DNA of 64,000 nucleotides from Streptomyces asoensis. Its GTDB lineage: Bacteria; Actinomycetota; Actinomycetes; Streptomycetales; Streptomycetaceae. The stretch covers positions 248,001 to 312,000 of the forward strand of contig NZ_BNEB01000003.1 in assembly GCF_016860545.1 (NCBI RefSeq), given 5' to 3'. The translations under genes were made by a program, and so were the position numbers. This document shows, in pieces, positions 52,360-62,470 of this stretch; positions within the stretch are counted from its first letter, which is position 1, and each line of letters starts with the position of its first letter. The notes under the pieces are model-generated. The model saw only the letters and a list, made by a program, of their open reading frames with translations. It was not told where the DNA came from and ran no database searches.

Positions 52360-52880
52360 CCCGCACGGACCGGACGCCCCCGGTCCGGAACACCCGGCAC
52401 ACCGCCTTCCGAACACCCGCCGCCCCGTGCCCGCCGCGCCCGACACCCCCACACCGCACCCCGACGCCTCCGGTCCCCCAGGCCGACGTCCCGCGCCCCG
52501 GACCCCCGGCGGCTCCGGTCCACCCGGGCCGGCCACCTCGCCCCGCAACCCCGGCAACCCCCGTCCCCGACCCGACGGCCACGGTCCCCCGGAGCCGACG
52601 CCCCGGTTCCGCATCCCTCCGCGCCTCGATCAGCGGCGCCCGGTGATCCCGTTCCGCCACCCTCGGCGCCCCCGTTCCGCGACGCCCGGTGATCCCGTTC
52701 CGTAACCCTTCGCGCCCCGTTCCCCAACCCTCCGCGCCCCCGTTCCGCAACGTCCGGTGATCCCTGTCCGCAACGCCCGCGACTCCGTTCCGCAACACCC
52801 GCCGACCCCCTCTCCGAGACGCCCGGCGGTTCCTGTCCTGAACGCCCGGGGCCCCTCGTCCCTGGTGCCGGGCCCCCGTT
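52360..52880 (+). repeat. Degenerate C-rich minisatellite (21-24 bp unit)
   Basis: Clearest between 52637 and 52860. Units such as GCCCGGTGATCCCGTTCCG, CGCCCCCGTTCCGCAAC and GTCCGGTGATCCCTGTCCGC recur with about 22-24 bp spacing, sharing the core CC-GTTCCGCAAC-GCCC. Upstream (52360-52620) the same rhythm persists more loosely (GCCTCCGGTCCCCCAGGCCG and relatives). The plus strand carries far more C than G. Confidence 0.7.
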
Positions 52881-53012
52881 TCCACCGGCGCCGCCGACCC
52901 GTACCCTGCCGGACGGGGCGGCCCGGGCGGCCCCGCTCACGGCTGGAAAGCGCTGTCCGCCCGAGTTAGTTAACAGGCAGATAACCGAACGCATCTCACC
53001 GCGTTCCCACCC

Positions 53013-53042
53013 TTGACACCCCCGCCCGAACCGACGACTCTT
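53013..53042 (+). promoter_or_regulatory. Candidate cebE promoter
   Basis: TTGACA at 53013-53018 is a perfect -35 hexamer. GACTCT/ACTCTT around 53036-53042 would be a poor -10 at 17-18 bp spacing. The CebR operator starts 14 bp downstream, where it would block initiation. Confidence 0.4.
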
Positions 53043-53055
53043 CAACACATCACTT

Positions 53056-53071
53056 GTGGGAGCGCTCCCAC
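53056..53071 (+). promoter_or_regulatory. CebR operator upstream of cebE
   Basis: GTGGGAGCGCTCCCAC is a perfect 16-bp palindrome containing the established CebR site TGGGAGCGCTCCCA (53057-53070), between the candidate promoter and the cebE start. Confidence 0.94.
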
Positions 53072-53187
53072 GGTACCTGGCACTTACACATCCCGCACGT
53101 TCCCCGCCCGAGCCGCAGCGAGTAACTAACGGGCCCAACAATGCAGTTGGCCGGGGGGTCGGCACGTCAGGGCAACAGGAGGACGCA

Positions 53188-54555
53188 ATGCGAGCACGTA
53201 CCCTCCCCCACACTCGGCTTCGCTCGAGCGGGGGGACCCGAATGACCCGCCGGGTGGTGGTTCTGGCGGCCGTCACAGCACTGGGCGCAGGGCTGCTGGC
53301 CGGCTGTGCCGACGACAGTGGGGACGACGGTGCTTCCGACGGTTCCTCGTCGGGCGGCGGCAAGGGCAAGACCACGATCACCCTGGGCCTCTTCGGCACG
53401 ATGGGCTTCAAGGAAGCCGGTCTCTACACCGAGTACGAGAAGCTCCACCCCGACATCAAGATCGCCGAGAATGTCACGGAGCGGAACGAGAACTACTACC
53501 CGGCGCTCGTCAACCACCTCACCACCAACAGCGGCCTGATGGACGTCCAGGCCATCGAGGTGGGCAACATCGCCGAGGTCGTGGCCACCCAGGCGTCCAA
53601 GTTCGAGGACATGTCGAAGGTCTCGGGCGTCGACAAGAGCAACTGGCTCGACTGGAAGTGGTCGCAGGGCACCACCAAGGACGGCCAGACGATCGGCCTC
53701 GGCACCGACATCGGCCCGATGGCCCTCTGCTACCGCAAGGACCTCTTCCAGGCGGCCGGACTGCCCACCGACCGCGAGGCGGTCGGCAAGCTGTGGGCCG
53801 GCGACTGGAACAAGTTCGTCTCCACCGGTGAGCAGTACAAGAAGAAGGCCAAGGCGGGGACCTTCTTCATGGACTCCCCCGGCGGGCTGATCAACGCCAT
53901 CCTCAGCAGTGAGAAGGAGAAGTTCTACGACTCCTCCGGCGAGATCATCTACAAGTCGAACCCGGCCGTGAAGGCGGCCTTCGACCTGACGGCCAAGGCG
54001 GCCGAGGAGGGCCTGGTCCAGGCCCAGACGCAGTTCCAGCCGGCCTGGGACACCACGATCGCCAACAGCAAGTTCGCGACCATCGCCTGCCCGCCGTGGA
54101 TGCTCGGCACCATCAAGGGCAAGGCCAAGGCCGAGGACGCCGGCAAGTGGGACGTGGCCGTGGCCCCCAAGTCCGGCAACTGGGGCGGCTCCTTCCTGGG
54201 TGTCCCCAAGAGCGGCAAGCACGTGAAGGAGGCCGAGGCCTTCATCACCTGGCTGACCGCGCCCGAGCAGCAGGCGAAGCTGTTCAAGGTGCAGGGCTCC
54301 TTCCCGAGCGCCCCGAGCACGTACACGATGGCCGAGGTCACCGGTGCGAAGAACGACATGACGGGTGACTCCCCGATCGGTACGGTCTTCTCCGAGGCCG
54401 CCAAGACCGCCCCGGTGCAGGTGATCGGCCCGAAGGACCAGATCATCCAGCAGGGCCTGACCGACAACGGCGTCATCCTCGTGACCAAGGGCAAGTCGGC
54501 GGCGGAAGCCTGGAACACGGCGACCAAGACCATCGACAACAACTTGGACAAGTGA
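53188..54555 (+). CDS. cebE: Cellobiose/cellotriose-binding lipoprotein
   Basis: 455-aa extracellular solute-binding lipoprotein of the sugar ABC family. Type II signal ends L-L-A-G-C40. The mature protein has T-T-I-T-L-G-L-F-G-T-M-G-F-K-E-A-G-L, Y-Y-P-A-L-V-N-H-L, D-I-G-P-M-A-L-C-Y-R-K-D-L-F and P-P-W-M-L-G-T as in CebE proteins. ATG 53188 has AGGAGG 7 bp upstream. The n-region is odd: residues 5-18 are encoded by a hairpin repeat (53200-53239), and an internal ATG at 53242 would give a normal signal peptide without it. First gene of cebEFG, CebR-repressed. Confidence 0.93.
   Translation: MRARTLPHTRLRSSGGTRMTRRVVVLAAVTALGAGLLAGCADDSGDDGASDGSSSGGGKGKTTITLGLFGTMGFKEAGLYTEYEKLHPDIKIAENVTERNENYYPALVNHLTTNSGLMDVQAIEVGNIAEVVATQASKFEDMSKVSGVDKSNWLDWKWSQGTTKDGQTIGLGTDIGPMALCYRKDLFQAAGLPTDREAVGKLWAGDWNKFVSTGEQYKKKAKAGTFFMDSPGGLINAILSSEKEKFYDSSGEIIYKSNPAVKAAFDLTAKAAEEGLVQAQTQFQPAWDTTIANSKFATIACPPWMLGTIKGKAKAEDAGKWDVAVAPKSGNWGGSFLGVPKSGKHVKEAEAFITWLTAPEQQAKLFKVQGSFPSAPSTYTMAEVTGAKNDMTGDSPIGTVFSEAAKTAPVQVIGPKDQIIQQGLTDNGVILVTKGKSAAEAWNTATKTIDNNLDK
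53200..53239 (+). repeat. Streptomyces-type hairpin repeat inside cebE
   Basis: CCCTCCCCCACACTCGGCTT followed by CGCTCGAGCGGGGGGACCC. Stem pairs are TCCCCC with GGGGGGA and CTCG with CGAG. I recognise this as a very common intergenic repeat of Streptomyces chromosomes; here it lies in the coding sequence between the start codon and the hydrophobic part of the signal peptide. Confidence 0.75.
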
Positions 54556-55571
54556 CACGTATGGCCACCCGCCACGACACCGCCGCGCCCCCCGTCAAGG
54601 AGGGGGGCGCGGCCCCGGGCCGCCCGCCCGCAGAACCCACGGAGGCGGAGCAGCGGCACCGGGCCCGGCTGTCCCGCCGCTGGCAGCGCGACAAGCGCTG
54701 GAGCCCGTACGCCTTCGTCTCGCCGTTCTTCCTGCTGTTCCTCGCGTTCGGCCTCTTCCCGCTCGTGTACACGGGCTGGGCGTCGCTGCACCAGGTGGAG
54801 ATGACCGCGCCCACCGACATGACGTGGGTGGGGATGCGCAACTACACGCGCATCTTCGACGACGACTTCTTCTGGAACGCGGCGAAGAACACCCTGACGA
54901 TCGGGATCATCTCGACCGTCCCGCAGCTGCTGATGGCCATGGGCCTGGCCCACATCCTCAACTACAAGCTGCGTGCCTCGACCTTCTACCGGGTCGCGAT
55001 GCTCGCCCCGTACGCGACCTCGATCGCGGCGGCCTCGCTGGTCTTCGTGCTGCTCTTCGGGCGCGACTACGGCATGATCAACTGGGCGCTGCACTTCGTG
55101 GGCATCGACGCGATCGACTGGCAGAACGACAAGTGGCCGTCGCAGTTCGCGGTGTCGTCGATCGTCATCTGGCGGTGGACGGGCTACAACGCGCTGATCT
55201 ACCTGGCCGCGATGCAGGCGATCCCGCAGGACCTCTACGAGTCGGCGGCCCTGGACGGCGCGAGCCGCTGGAAGCAGTTCCTGCACGTCACGCTGCCGTC
55301 GCTGCGGCCGACGATCCTGTTCACGGTCGTCGTCTCGACGATCGGCGCGAGCCAGGTGTTCGGCGAGCCGCTGCTGTTCGATGCCAACAAGGGCGCGTCG
55401 GGCGGCGCCGAGCACCAGTTCCAGACGCTGGGCCTGTACCTGTACGAGCAGGGCTGGGTGAACCAGCACCTGGGCCGGGCCTCCGCGATCGCCTGGACGA
55501 TGTTCCTGATCCTCATCGTGATCGGCATCGTCAACTACGTCATCTCGCGCCGGCTGCGCGCCAGTAGTTAG
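54552..55571 (+). CDS. cebF: Cellobiose ABC transporter permease
   Basis: 339-aa MalF-type permease with six TM segments after a ~55-residue cytoplasmic N-terminus. The EAA loop is E-S-A-A-L-D-G-A-S-R-W-K-Q-F-L-H-V-T-L-P (about 228-247), the docking site for the ATPase. The GTG at 54552 overlaps the cebE stop (GTGA); an ATG at 54561 is an alternative start. Works with CebG and CebE; no ATPase gene is present, so MsiK-type energising is expected. Confidence 0.92.
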   Translation: MTRMATRHDTAAPPVKEGGAAPGRPPAEPTEAEQRHRARLSRRWQRDKRWSPYAFVSPFFLLFLAFGLFPLVYTGWASLHQVEMTAPTDMTWVGMRNYTRIFDDDFFWNAAKNTLTIGIISTVPQLLMAMGLAHILNYKLRASTFYRVAMLAPYATSIAAASLVFVLLFGRDYGMINWALHFVGIDAIDWQNDKWPSQFAVSSIVIWRWTGYNALIYLAAMQAIPQDLYESAALDGASRWKQFLHVTLPSLRPTILFTVVVSTIGASQVFGEPLLFDANKGASGGAEHQFQTLGLYLYEQGWVNQHLGRASAIAWTMFLILIVIGIVNYVISRRLRASS

Positions 55572-55582
55572 GAGTACCGGCC

Positions 55583-56500
55583 GTGACGACGACGACAACG
55601 ACCGCGGCGTCCGTGGAACCCGAGGACGCCGTACCGACGGCCCGCAAGGTGCGCCGGCCCAAGTCCGCGCGGGCCGGCGGGCAGATGCACGGCGGCCCGG
55701 TCGCCTACATCATCCTGGGCGTGTTCACCATAGTTTCGCTGTTCCCGCTGGTGTGGACGGCGATCGCCGCGTCCCGCGACAACAACCGGCTGGCGCAGAA
55801 CCCGCCCCCGTTCGTGTTCGGTTCGAACCTCTTCCACAACCTGGACGTGGCCTGGAACGACGCCAACCTGGGCAAGGCGTTCGTCAACACGACGATCGTG
55901 GCGGGCACGTCGGCGGCGACGATCGTCTTCCTGTCGACGATCGCCGGCTTCGCCTTCGCCAAACTGCGGTTCCGGGGCCGGGGCGCGCTGATGCTGATCG
56001 TGATCGGCACCATGATGGTGCCGCCGCAGCTGAGCATCATCCCGCTGTACATGATGGTCGCCAAGCTGGAGTGGACGGACCAGCTCCAGTCGGTGATCCT
56101 GCCGTCGCTGGTGAGCGCGTTCGGCGTGTTCTTCATGCGTCAGTACCTCATCCAGGCGCTGCCCGACGAGATCATCGAGGCGGCCCGGGTGGACGGCGCG
56201 AGCAGCTGGCGTGTGGTGTGGCACGTGGTGTTCCCCGCGGCGCGTCCCGCGATGGCGGTGCTCGGCATGCTGATGTTCGTGCAGACGTGGAACGACTTCC
56301 TGTGGCCGTTCCTGGTGCTGAGCCAGACCGGCAACCCGACCGTGCAGGTCGCGGTGGCGGGCCTCGGCCGCGGATACACCCCGGACCAGTCCCTGATCAT
56401 GGCGGGCGCGCTGCTCGGCACGCTGCCGCTGCTGCTGGTCTTCGCGATCTTCGGCAAGCAGATCGTGGGCGGCATCATGCAGGGCGCCGTGAAGGGCTGA
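55583..56500 (+). CDS. cebG: Cellobiose ABC transporter permease
   Basis: 305-aa MalG-type permease with six TM segments. EAA motif E-A-A-R-V-D-G-A-S-S-W-R-V-V-W-H-V-V-F-P (about 199-218). GTG start with GGAG 9 bp upstream, 11 bp after cebF. Last gene before the 176-bp gap and second CebR site; partner of CebF in the membrane channel. Confidence 0.92.
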   Translation: MTTTTTTAASVEPEDAVPTARKVRRPKSARAGGQMHGGPVAYIILGVFTIVSLFPLVWTAIAASRDNNRLAQNPPPFVFGSNLFHNLDVAWNDANLGKAFVNTTIVAGTSAATIVFLSTIAGFAFAKLRFRGRGALMLIVIGTMMVPPQLSIIPLYMMVAKLEWTDQLQSVILPSLVSAFGVFFMRQYLIQALPDEIIEAARVDGASSWRVVWHVVFPAARPAMAVLGMLMFVQTWNDFLWPFLVLSQTGNPTVQVAVAGLGRGYTPDQSLIMAGALLGTLPLLLVFAIFGKQIVGGIMQGAVKG

Positions 56501-56588
56501 CGACGCGCCACGGCCGCGACACGGCAGTGGCATCACGGTCCCTGTGACGCCCCACGGCGCCTCCCGTCCGACAGCCCCTGACTCCCGG

Positions 56589-56614
56589 GGGCCGGGTCAC
56601 CGCCGCCCCGGCCC
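56589..56614 (+). terminator. Weak hairpin between cebG and bglC
   Basis: GGGCCGGG (56589-56596) with CCCGGCCC (56607-56614), 10-nt loop. It may reduce read-through from cebEFG into bglC. Confidence 0.35.
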
Positions 56615-56662
56615 TCTCCTCACCAGTTCCCCCCTCGACCTCGTCGGTCCCGACGACCACCC

Positions 56663-56676
56663 ATGGGAGCGCTTCC

Positions 56677-56678
<2 letters not shown>
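56663..56678 (+). promoter_or_regulatory. CebR operator overlapping the bglC ribosome binding site and start
   Basis: ATGGGAGCGCTTCCAT has one asymmetric position relative to the ideal CebR site TGGGAGCGCTCCCA (13 of 14 match, 56664-56677). Its left arm supplies the GGGAG Shine-Dalgarno, and its last A is the first base of the bglC ATG (56677). Confidence 0.9.
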
Positions 56679-58107
<1,429 letters not shown>

Positions 58108-58124
58108 CCCGGGGAGCGGGGGAA

Positions 58125-58159
58125 GGGGCGCGGCACGCTGAGGGGACGTGCCGCGCCCC
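58125..58159. terminator. Bidirectional terminator, bglC / GH42
   Basis: Perfect 13-bp inverted repeat (58125-58137 with 58147-58159), 9-nt loop, between convergent genes. Confidence 0.88.
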
Positions 58160-58213
58160 GTTCGGTCCCGGCCGACCGGCTCGGGCCGGTGGTCGCCGGT
58201 GCGCCGGCGCCGG

Positions 58214-60232
58214 TCAGACGCCGGTCGGCCGGCGGACGACCGCCGCTCCGCCCGGCGGGACGAGGACGGAGCCGTCCGGCAGGGGGGTCGCGGTGAGCAG
58301 CTCCGTAGAGCCGGCCGGGACCGGTACCGTCGCGCCCCGTCCGGTGTGGTCGATGAGGAAGAGGAAGTCGGCCGCGGGGCCCCGGCGGCGGACCGCCTCC
58401 ACGCCGGGCGGCACGTCCTCCAGCACCGGCCGCACCCCGGCCTCCGCGCGGACCCGGTCCAGCAGCCGGGCCAGCGTGTCCGGGTCGGGAAGGGTCGCCA
58501 GATACCAGGCGGTGCCCTCGCCGCAGCCGTGCCGGGTGACCGCGGGGACGCCCTTGAGCGGGCCGTCGGCGAACGAGGACACCACCTTGGCTCCGGCGGG
58601 CCGGACCCGCTCGGACCAGAGCGACCCCGTGCCCCCGGTGTCCAGGCCGACGCTCTCCCCCGGCAGCAGCGGGAACAGTTCGTCCGTGCGGACGCCGAGG
58701 ACCTCCCGGAAGGCGCCCGGGTAACCGCCCAGCCGCACCTGGCAGTTCTCGTCGACCGCCCCGCTGTGGAAGCCGACGGCCAGCGTGCCGCCCTGGCGCG
58801 CGAAGGAGGTGAGGTTCGCGGCTCCCGCGTCGTCCACCAGGTACAGGCTCGGGGCGAGCACCAGCCGGTACGCCGAGAGGTCCGCGTCGGGGCGTACGAA
58901 GTCCACCGCGACACCCGCCCGCCACAGGGGCTCGTACCAGGACCGGACCAGCTCCAGGTGACGAAGCAACTCGCTGGGTTGCGAGGGTAGTTCGAGGGCC
59001 CATTTCGCGTCCCAGTCCCAGACCACCGCCGTCTCGGCCGTGCCGGTGCTGCCCTGTACCTCGGCCAGCGCCCGCAGATCCGCGCCCAGCGCGACGACGT
59101 CCCGCCAGACGGCGCTGTCCGTGCCCGCGTGCGGCAGCATCGCCGAGTGCCACTGTTCGGCCCCCGCCTTCGCCGCGCGCCACTGGAAGTAGGCGATGCC
59201 GTCGGCGCCCCGGGCCACGTGCGCGAGGGCGTTGCGCCGCAACTCCCCCGCGGTTTTGGCCCGGTTGACGGGCTGCCAGTTCACGGCGCCCGTCGAGTGC
59301 TCCATCAGCAGCCACGGCCGGCCGCCCGCGAGCGAGCGCACGAGATCGCCGCTCATCGCGATGTCGATCTCCGACTCGGGGTCCGTGGAACGGAGGTAGT
59401 GGTCGTTGGAGACCACGTCCAGCTCCGGTGCCCAGCGCCAGTAGTCCAGCGCGTCGAAGTTGTACATCACCATGAAGTTGGTGGTCGCGGGCACCGAGGG
59501 GGCGGCCTCGGCCAGCACCTGCCGTTCCGCCCGGCACAGCGACAGCAGCGCGTCGCTGGAGAAGCGGCGCCAGTCCAGCCGGTGGGCCGGGTTGGGGACC
59601 GCGCCGGTCGCCCTCGGCGGCAGGACCTCGTCCCAGTCGTAGTACCACTGGCTCCAGAAGGCGGTGCCCCAGGCCTCGTTCAGCGCGGCCGGGTCGTCGC
59701 CGTACCGGTCCCGCAGCCAGTCGCGGAACGCCGCCGCGCTCGTGTCGCAGAAGCACTCCGCGTTGTGGCAGCCGTACTCGTTGTGGACGTGCCACAGGGC
59801 CACCGCCGGGTGGTCCGCGTACCGCTGCCCCAGCGCGCGGGCGATCCGCAGCGCGGCCTCCCGGTAGGCGGGGCTGCTCGGGCAGAAGGTCTGCCGGCTG
59901 CCGTACGACAGCACGCGGCCGTCCCGGTCCACGGGCAGCGCCTCGGGGTGGGCCCGGAAGAACCACGCGGGCGGCGCGGCCGTCGGGGTGGCCAGGTCGG
60001 CGGCGATGCCGTGGGCGTGGAGCAGGTCGAGGACGCGGTCGAGGTGCGAGAAGTCGTACGTGCCCTCGGCCGGTTCCAGGAGTGCCCAGGAGAAGATGTT
60101 GACGCTGACCATGGTCACCCCGGCCTCGGCCATGAGCCGCATGTCCTCGGCCCACACCTCCTGCGGCCACTGCTCGGGGTTGTAGTCGCCGCCGTAGACG
60201 ATGCCGGGCAGACCGAGTTCGCGACGCGTCAT
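58214..60232 (-). CDS. GH42 beta-galactosidase
   Basis: 672-aa family 42 beta-galactosidase, cytoplasmic (no signal peptide). I-V-Y-G-G-D-Y-N-P-E-Q-W at 11-22 is the family start. Acid/base Glu152 in H-V-H-N-E-Y-G, nucleophile Glu311 in L-L-M-E-H-S-T-G. Cys117, Cys155, Cys160 and Cys162 match the GH42 zinc cluster. Trimerisation and C-terminal beta domains cover about 395-672. The ATG overlaps the stop of the GH36 gene (ATGA). Last gene of the importer operon, so it probably acts on imported beta-galactosides. Confidence 0.92.
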   Translation of the reverse strand: MTRRELGLPGIVYGGDYNPEQWPQEVWAEDMRLMAEAGVTMVSVNIFSWALLEPAEGTYDFSHLDRVLDLLHAHGIAADLATPTAAPPAWFFRAHPEALPVDRDGRVLSYGSRQTFCPSSPAYREAALRIARALGQRYADHPAVALWHVHNEYGCHNAECFCDTSAAAFRDWLRDRYGDDPAALNEAWGTAFWSQWYYDWDEVLPPRATGAVPNPAHRLDWRRFSSDALLSLCRAERQVLAEAAPSVPATTNFMVMYNFDALDYWRWAPELDVVSNDHYLRSTDPESEIDIAMSGDLVRSLAGGRPWLLMEHSTGAVNWQPVNRAKTAGELRRNALAHVARGADGIAYFQWRAAKAGAEQWHSAMLPHAGTDSAVWRDVVALGADLRALAEVQGSTGTAETAVVWDWDAKWALELPSQPSELLRHLELVRSWYEPLWRAGVAVDFVRPDADLSAYRLVLAPSLYLVDDAGAANLTSFARQGGTLAVGFHSGAVDENCQVRLGGYPGAFREVLGVRTDELFPLLPGESVGLDTGGTGSLWSERVRPAGAKVVSSFADGPLKGVPAVTRHGCGEGTAWYLATLPDPDTLARLLDRVRAEAGVRPVLEDVPPGVEAVRRRGPAADFLFLIDHTGRGATVPVPAGSTELLTATPLPDGSVLVPPGGAAVVRRPTGV

Positions 60233-61548
60233 CGCCGGCCTCCCGACAGCAGCCGGCGGGTCGTCTCCACGCCCCAGGGGTCGAGCGACAGCAGCCGGTC
60301 GCTGGACGCCATCAGCCCGCCCGTGGCCTCCACGTGCGCGGCCCACCGCTCACGGGTCTCCACCGCCGGACGCGCCATCAGGCAGTCGGGGTCGTTGGTC
60401 CAGAGCCGGCCGTGCTGCCACTGGCGGGCCGCGCCGGTGAACTCGGCCGGGTCCTGGCCGGGCTGGCTGTGGTCGCCGGCCTCGGGACGGCGGTGCGGGG
60501 CCGTGTCGGGGCTGACGCGCATGGCGTCGAAGAGACCGACGGAGGGCAGGATCGGCGCGCCGCAGCCCAGGAGGTAGGCCTGCGGGCCGATCGCCTCGCG
60601 GATCAGCGCGATGCCCGAGCGGTATGCCGTCAGCGCGTCCACGCGGTCGTCGTACCGGACGCCGTCCAGCGCGCCCGCGTACAGGAAGTCGGCCTTGAAG
60701 TAGTCGTAGCCCTCGGCGCGCAGCGTCCGGAAGACGTCCGTCAGGTACGCGGCCGCCTCGGGGTGGGTGGTGTCGAGGACCCGCAGGTCGTGGCCCCAGT
60801 TGCGGCCCGCGTGCGCGAAGCCGCCGTAGGCGGAGCGGACCAGCCAGCCGGGGTGGCGGGCGGCGAGTTCGCTGTGCGGGTCGACCAGGAAGGGCGCGGT
60901 CCAGATGCCCGCGCGCCGGCCCCGGGCGCGGATGGCGTCGGCGATGCCGGACCGGGAGCGGAAGCGGCCGGACAGGGTGAGCCAGTCGCCCAGGGCGCTC
61001 TGGTAGCCGTCGTCGATCTGGACGACGTCGACGGGCAGGTCGAGGGTGTCCATCGCGCGCAGGTTCTCGTGGACGTCGTCCTCGGTGACGGCGGTGAAGT
61101 ACTCGTACCAGGAGCACCAGACGGTCGGCGCCGGCCGGGGGGCGGGGAGGCCGAGCCCTGCGGCCCAGTCGGCCAGGACCTCCTGGACGCCGGTGCCCGT
61201 GAACTCCTTCACCGGCCCGTCGGCGCTGATCTCCGCCACGGACCCGGCCCGGGTCAGGCGGACGGACGGCACCTCCCGCCGCGGGTCGGGCGCCGCCCAC
61301 AGGCGGACCGGTGAGCCGTCGCCGGGGTCGAGGGCGAGCAGCCCCTCGCCCTGGAAGACGCCGGCGGGGACGGTCACGCCGGGGCGGTAGCAGACCGTCG
61401 CCCGGTTGTCGTCGGTCGGACGGTACGGGTCGGCGTCGAGGGCGTAGGTGCCGCTGGGGCTCCAGGACTGCCAGCCCTCCTCGTGGACGCGGGCGCGGCG
61501 CGGATCCACGGGGACGGCGGCGACGGGGGTGAAGGGGTGGTGCGGCAC
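60229..61548 (-). CDS. GH36 alpha-galactosidase (short form)
   Basis: 439-aa clan-D alpha-galactosidase/melibiase. W-C-S-W-Y-E-Y-F starts the barrel; V-Q-I-D-D-G-Y-Q (Asp169, Asp170) binds substrate; the nucleophile is Asp277 in Y-F-K-A-D-F-L-Y, and the acid/base is likely Asp338 in R-V-S-P-D-T-A. It lacks part of the large N-terminal beta domain of ~700-aa GH36 enzymes. GTG 61548 with AAAGAGA 8 bp upstream is preferred; an ATG at 61596 would overlap the permease stop. No signal peptide, so it should act on imported oligosaccharides such as melibiose or raffinose. Confidence 0.88.
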   Translation of the reverse strand: MPHHPFTPVAAVPVDPRRARVHEEGWQSWSPSGTYALDADPYRPTDDNRATVCYRPGVTVPAGVFQGEGLLALDPGDGSPVRLWAAPDPRREVPSVRLTRAGSVAEISADGPVKEFTGTGVQEVLADWAAGLGLPAPRPAPTVWCSWYEYFTAVTEDDVHENLRAMDTLDLPVDVVQIDDGYQSALGDWLTLSGRFRSRSGIADAIRARGRRAGIWTAPFLVDPHSELAARHPGWLVRSAYGGFAHAGRNWGHDLRVLDTTHPEAAAYLTDVFRTLRAEGYDYFKADFLYAGALDGVRYDDRVDALTAYRSGIALIREAIGPQAYLLGCGAPILPSVGLFDAMRVSPDTAPHRRPEAGDHSQPGQDPAEFTGAARQWQHGRLWTNDPDCLMARPAVETRERWAAHVEATGGLMASSDRLLSLDPWGVETTRRLLSGGRR

Positions 61549-61579
61549 GGGGGTCTCTTTCACAGCGGGATGAAGGGGC

Positions 61580-62470
61580 TCAGCCCTTGTTGGCACCGAG
61601 GGTGAGGCCGCTGACGAACTGGCGCTGGAGCGCGAAGTACACGATCAGGGTGGGGATCGCGGTGAGCAGGGCGCCGGCGGCGACGAGGTTGGGGTCGGTG
61701 AAGTACTGGCCGGAGAGGTTGTTCAGGGCCGAGGTGATCGGCATGTTCTCGCCGGTGGAGATCAGCACGATCGCCCAGAAGAAGTCGTTGTAGATCCAGA
61801 TGGACAGCAGGGTCGCGAGGGCGGCCATCGCGGGCTTGCACAGGGGCAGCACGATCTGCCAGTACAGCCGCCACACGGAGGCGCCGTCGACGAGGGCGGC
61901 CTCGGTCAGTTCGTGGGGCAGGGAGCGCATGTAGTTGCTCAGCACGAACGCGCAGAACCCGGACTGGAAGGCCACGTGGATGAGGACCAGGCCGAGCGCG
62001 GAGTCGTAGAGCTTGCCGCTCATGGTGATGCCGGGCAGGTCGATCAGGAGGTACAGCCGGTACAGCGGGGTGATGATCACCTGCTGCGGGAGGAGGTTGC
62101 CCGCGGTGAACACCAGCAGCAGGAACAGGTTGACGCGGAAGTCGAAACGGCTGACGTAGAACGCGACCATGGACGCCAGCAGCAGCGTCAGCAGCACGGC
62201 CGGGACCGCGACGAGCAGCGTGTTCCCGAAGTAGTGCAGCATGTCGGACTGCTCGAAGGCGTTGGTGAAGTTGTCGAGGGACAGCTTGTCGGGCCAGGAG
62301 ACGTAGCCCTTGTCGCTGGTCTCGGAGTAAGGGCGCAGGGCCGCGAACACCGCCCACAGCAGGGGGGCGAGCCAGGCCAGCGCGGTGACGACGAGGAAGG
62401 TGTGCAGCAGGATCCGGGCGGGGCGCACCGGTGTGCGCCGCGGTGCGAGGGGGTCGGTGGCCGTGCTCAT
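61580..62470 (-). CDS. Sugar ABC transporter permease (MalG type)
   Basis: 296-aa inner-membrane permease with six TM segments. EAA motif E-A-A-L-V-D-G-A-S-V-W-R-L-Y-W-Q-I-V-L-P (about 191-210). The ATG overlaps the stop of the MalF-type gene upstream (ATGA). The GH36 gene follows 31 bp downstream. Probably imports galactose-containing oligosaccharides, inferred from the two galactosidases in the operon. Confidence 0.92.
   Translation of the reverse strand: MSTATDPLAPRRTPVRPARILLHTFLVVTALAWLAPLLWAVFAALRPYSETSDKGYVSWPDKLSLDNFTNAFEQSDMLHYFGNTLLVAVPAVLLTLLLASMVAFYVSRFDFRVNLFLLLVFTAGNLLPQQVIITPLYRLYLLIDLPGITMSGKLYDSALGLVLIHVAFQSGFCAFVLSNYMRSLPHELTEAALVDGASVWRLYWQIVLPLCKPAMAALATLLSIWIYNDFFWAIVLISTGENMPITSALNNLSGQYFTDPNLVAAGALLTAIPTLIVYFALQRQFVSGLTLGANKG

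Larger units (their letters stand above)
52239..53187. other. Long cebR-cebE intergenic region
   Basis: 949 bp without a convincing gene. 52360-52880 is a C-rich (plus strand) degenerate minisatellite, listed separately. 52881-53012 is ordinary sequence with a weak dyad centred on AGCGCT at 52949-52954. 53013-53071 holds the cebE promoter and operator, and 53072-53187 the cebE leader. Open frames across the repeat on both strands are compositional artefacts. Confidence 0.7.

Noticed and set aside
52637..52860. Possible CRISPR-like array
   Set aside because: Units are contiguous and degenerate, without unique spacers of constant length, and there are no cas genes.
52944..52958. Second CebR operator centred on AGCGCT at 52949-52954
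   Set aside because: Only the central core matches; the flanks (GGAA / GTCC) do not fit TGGG / CCCA. Could be a weak LacI-type site but not supported.
52263..53411. Long minus-strand and plus-strand open frames across the cebR-cebE gap
   Set aside because: They follow the C-rich repeat, are built of repeated Arg/Gly/Ala/Pro words, have no domain or ribosome binding site, and one runs antisense into cebE.
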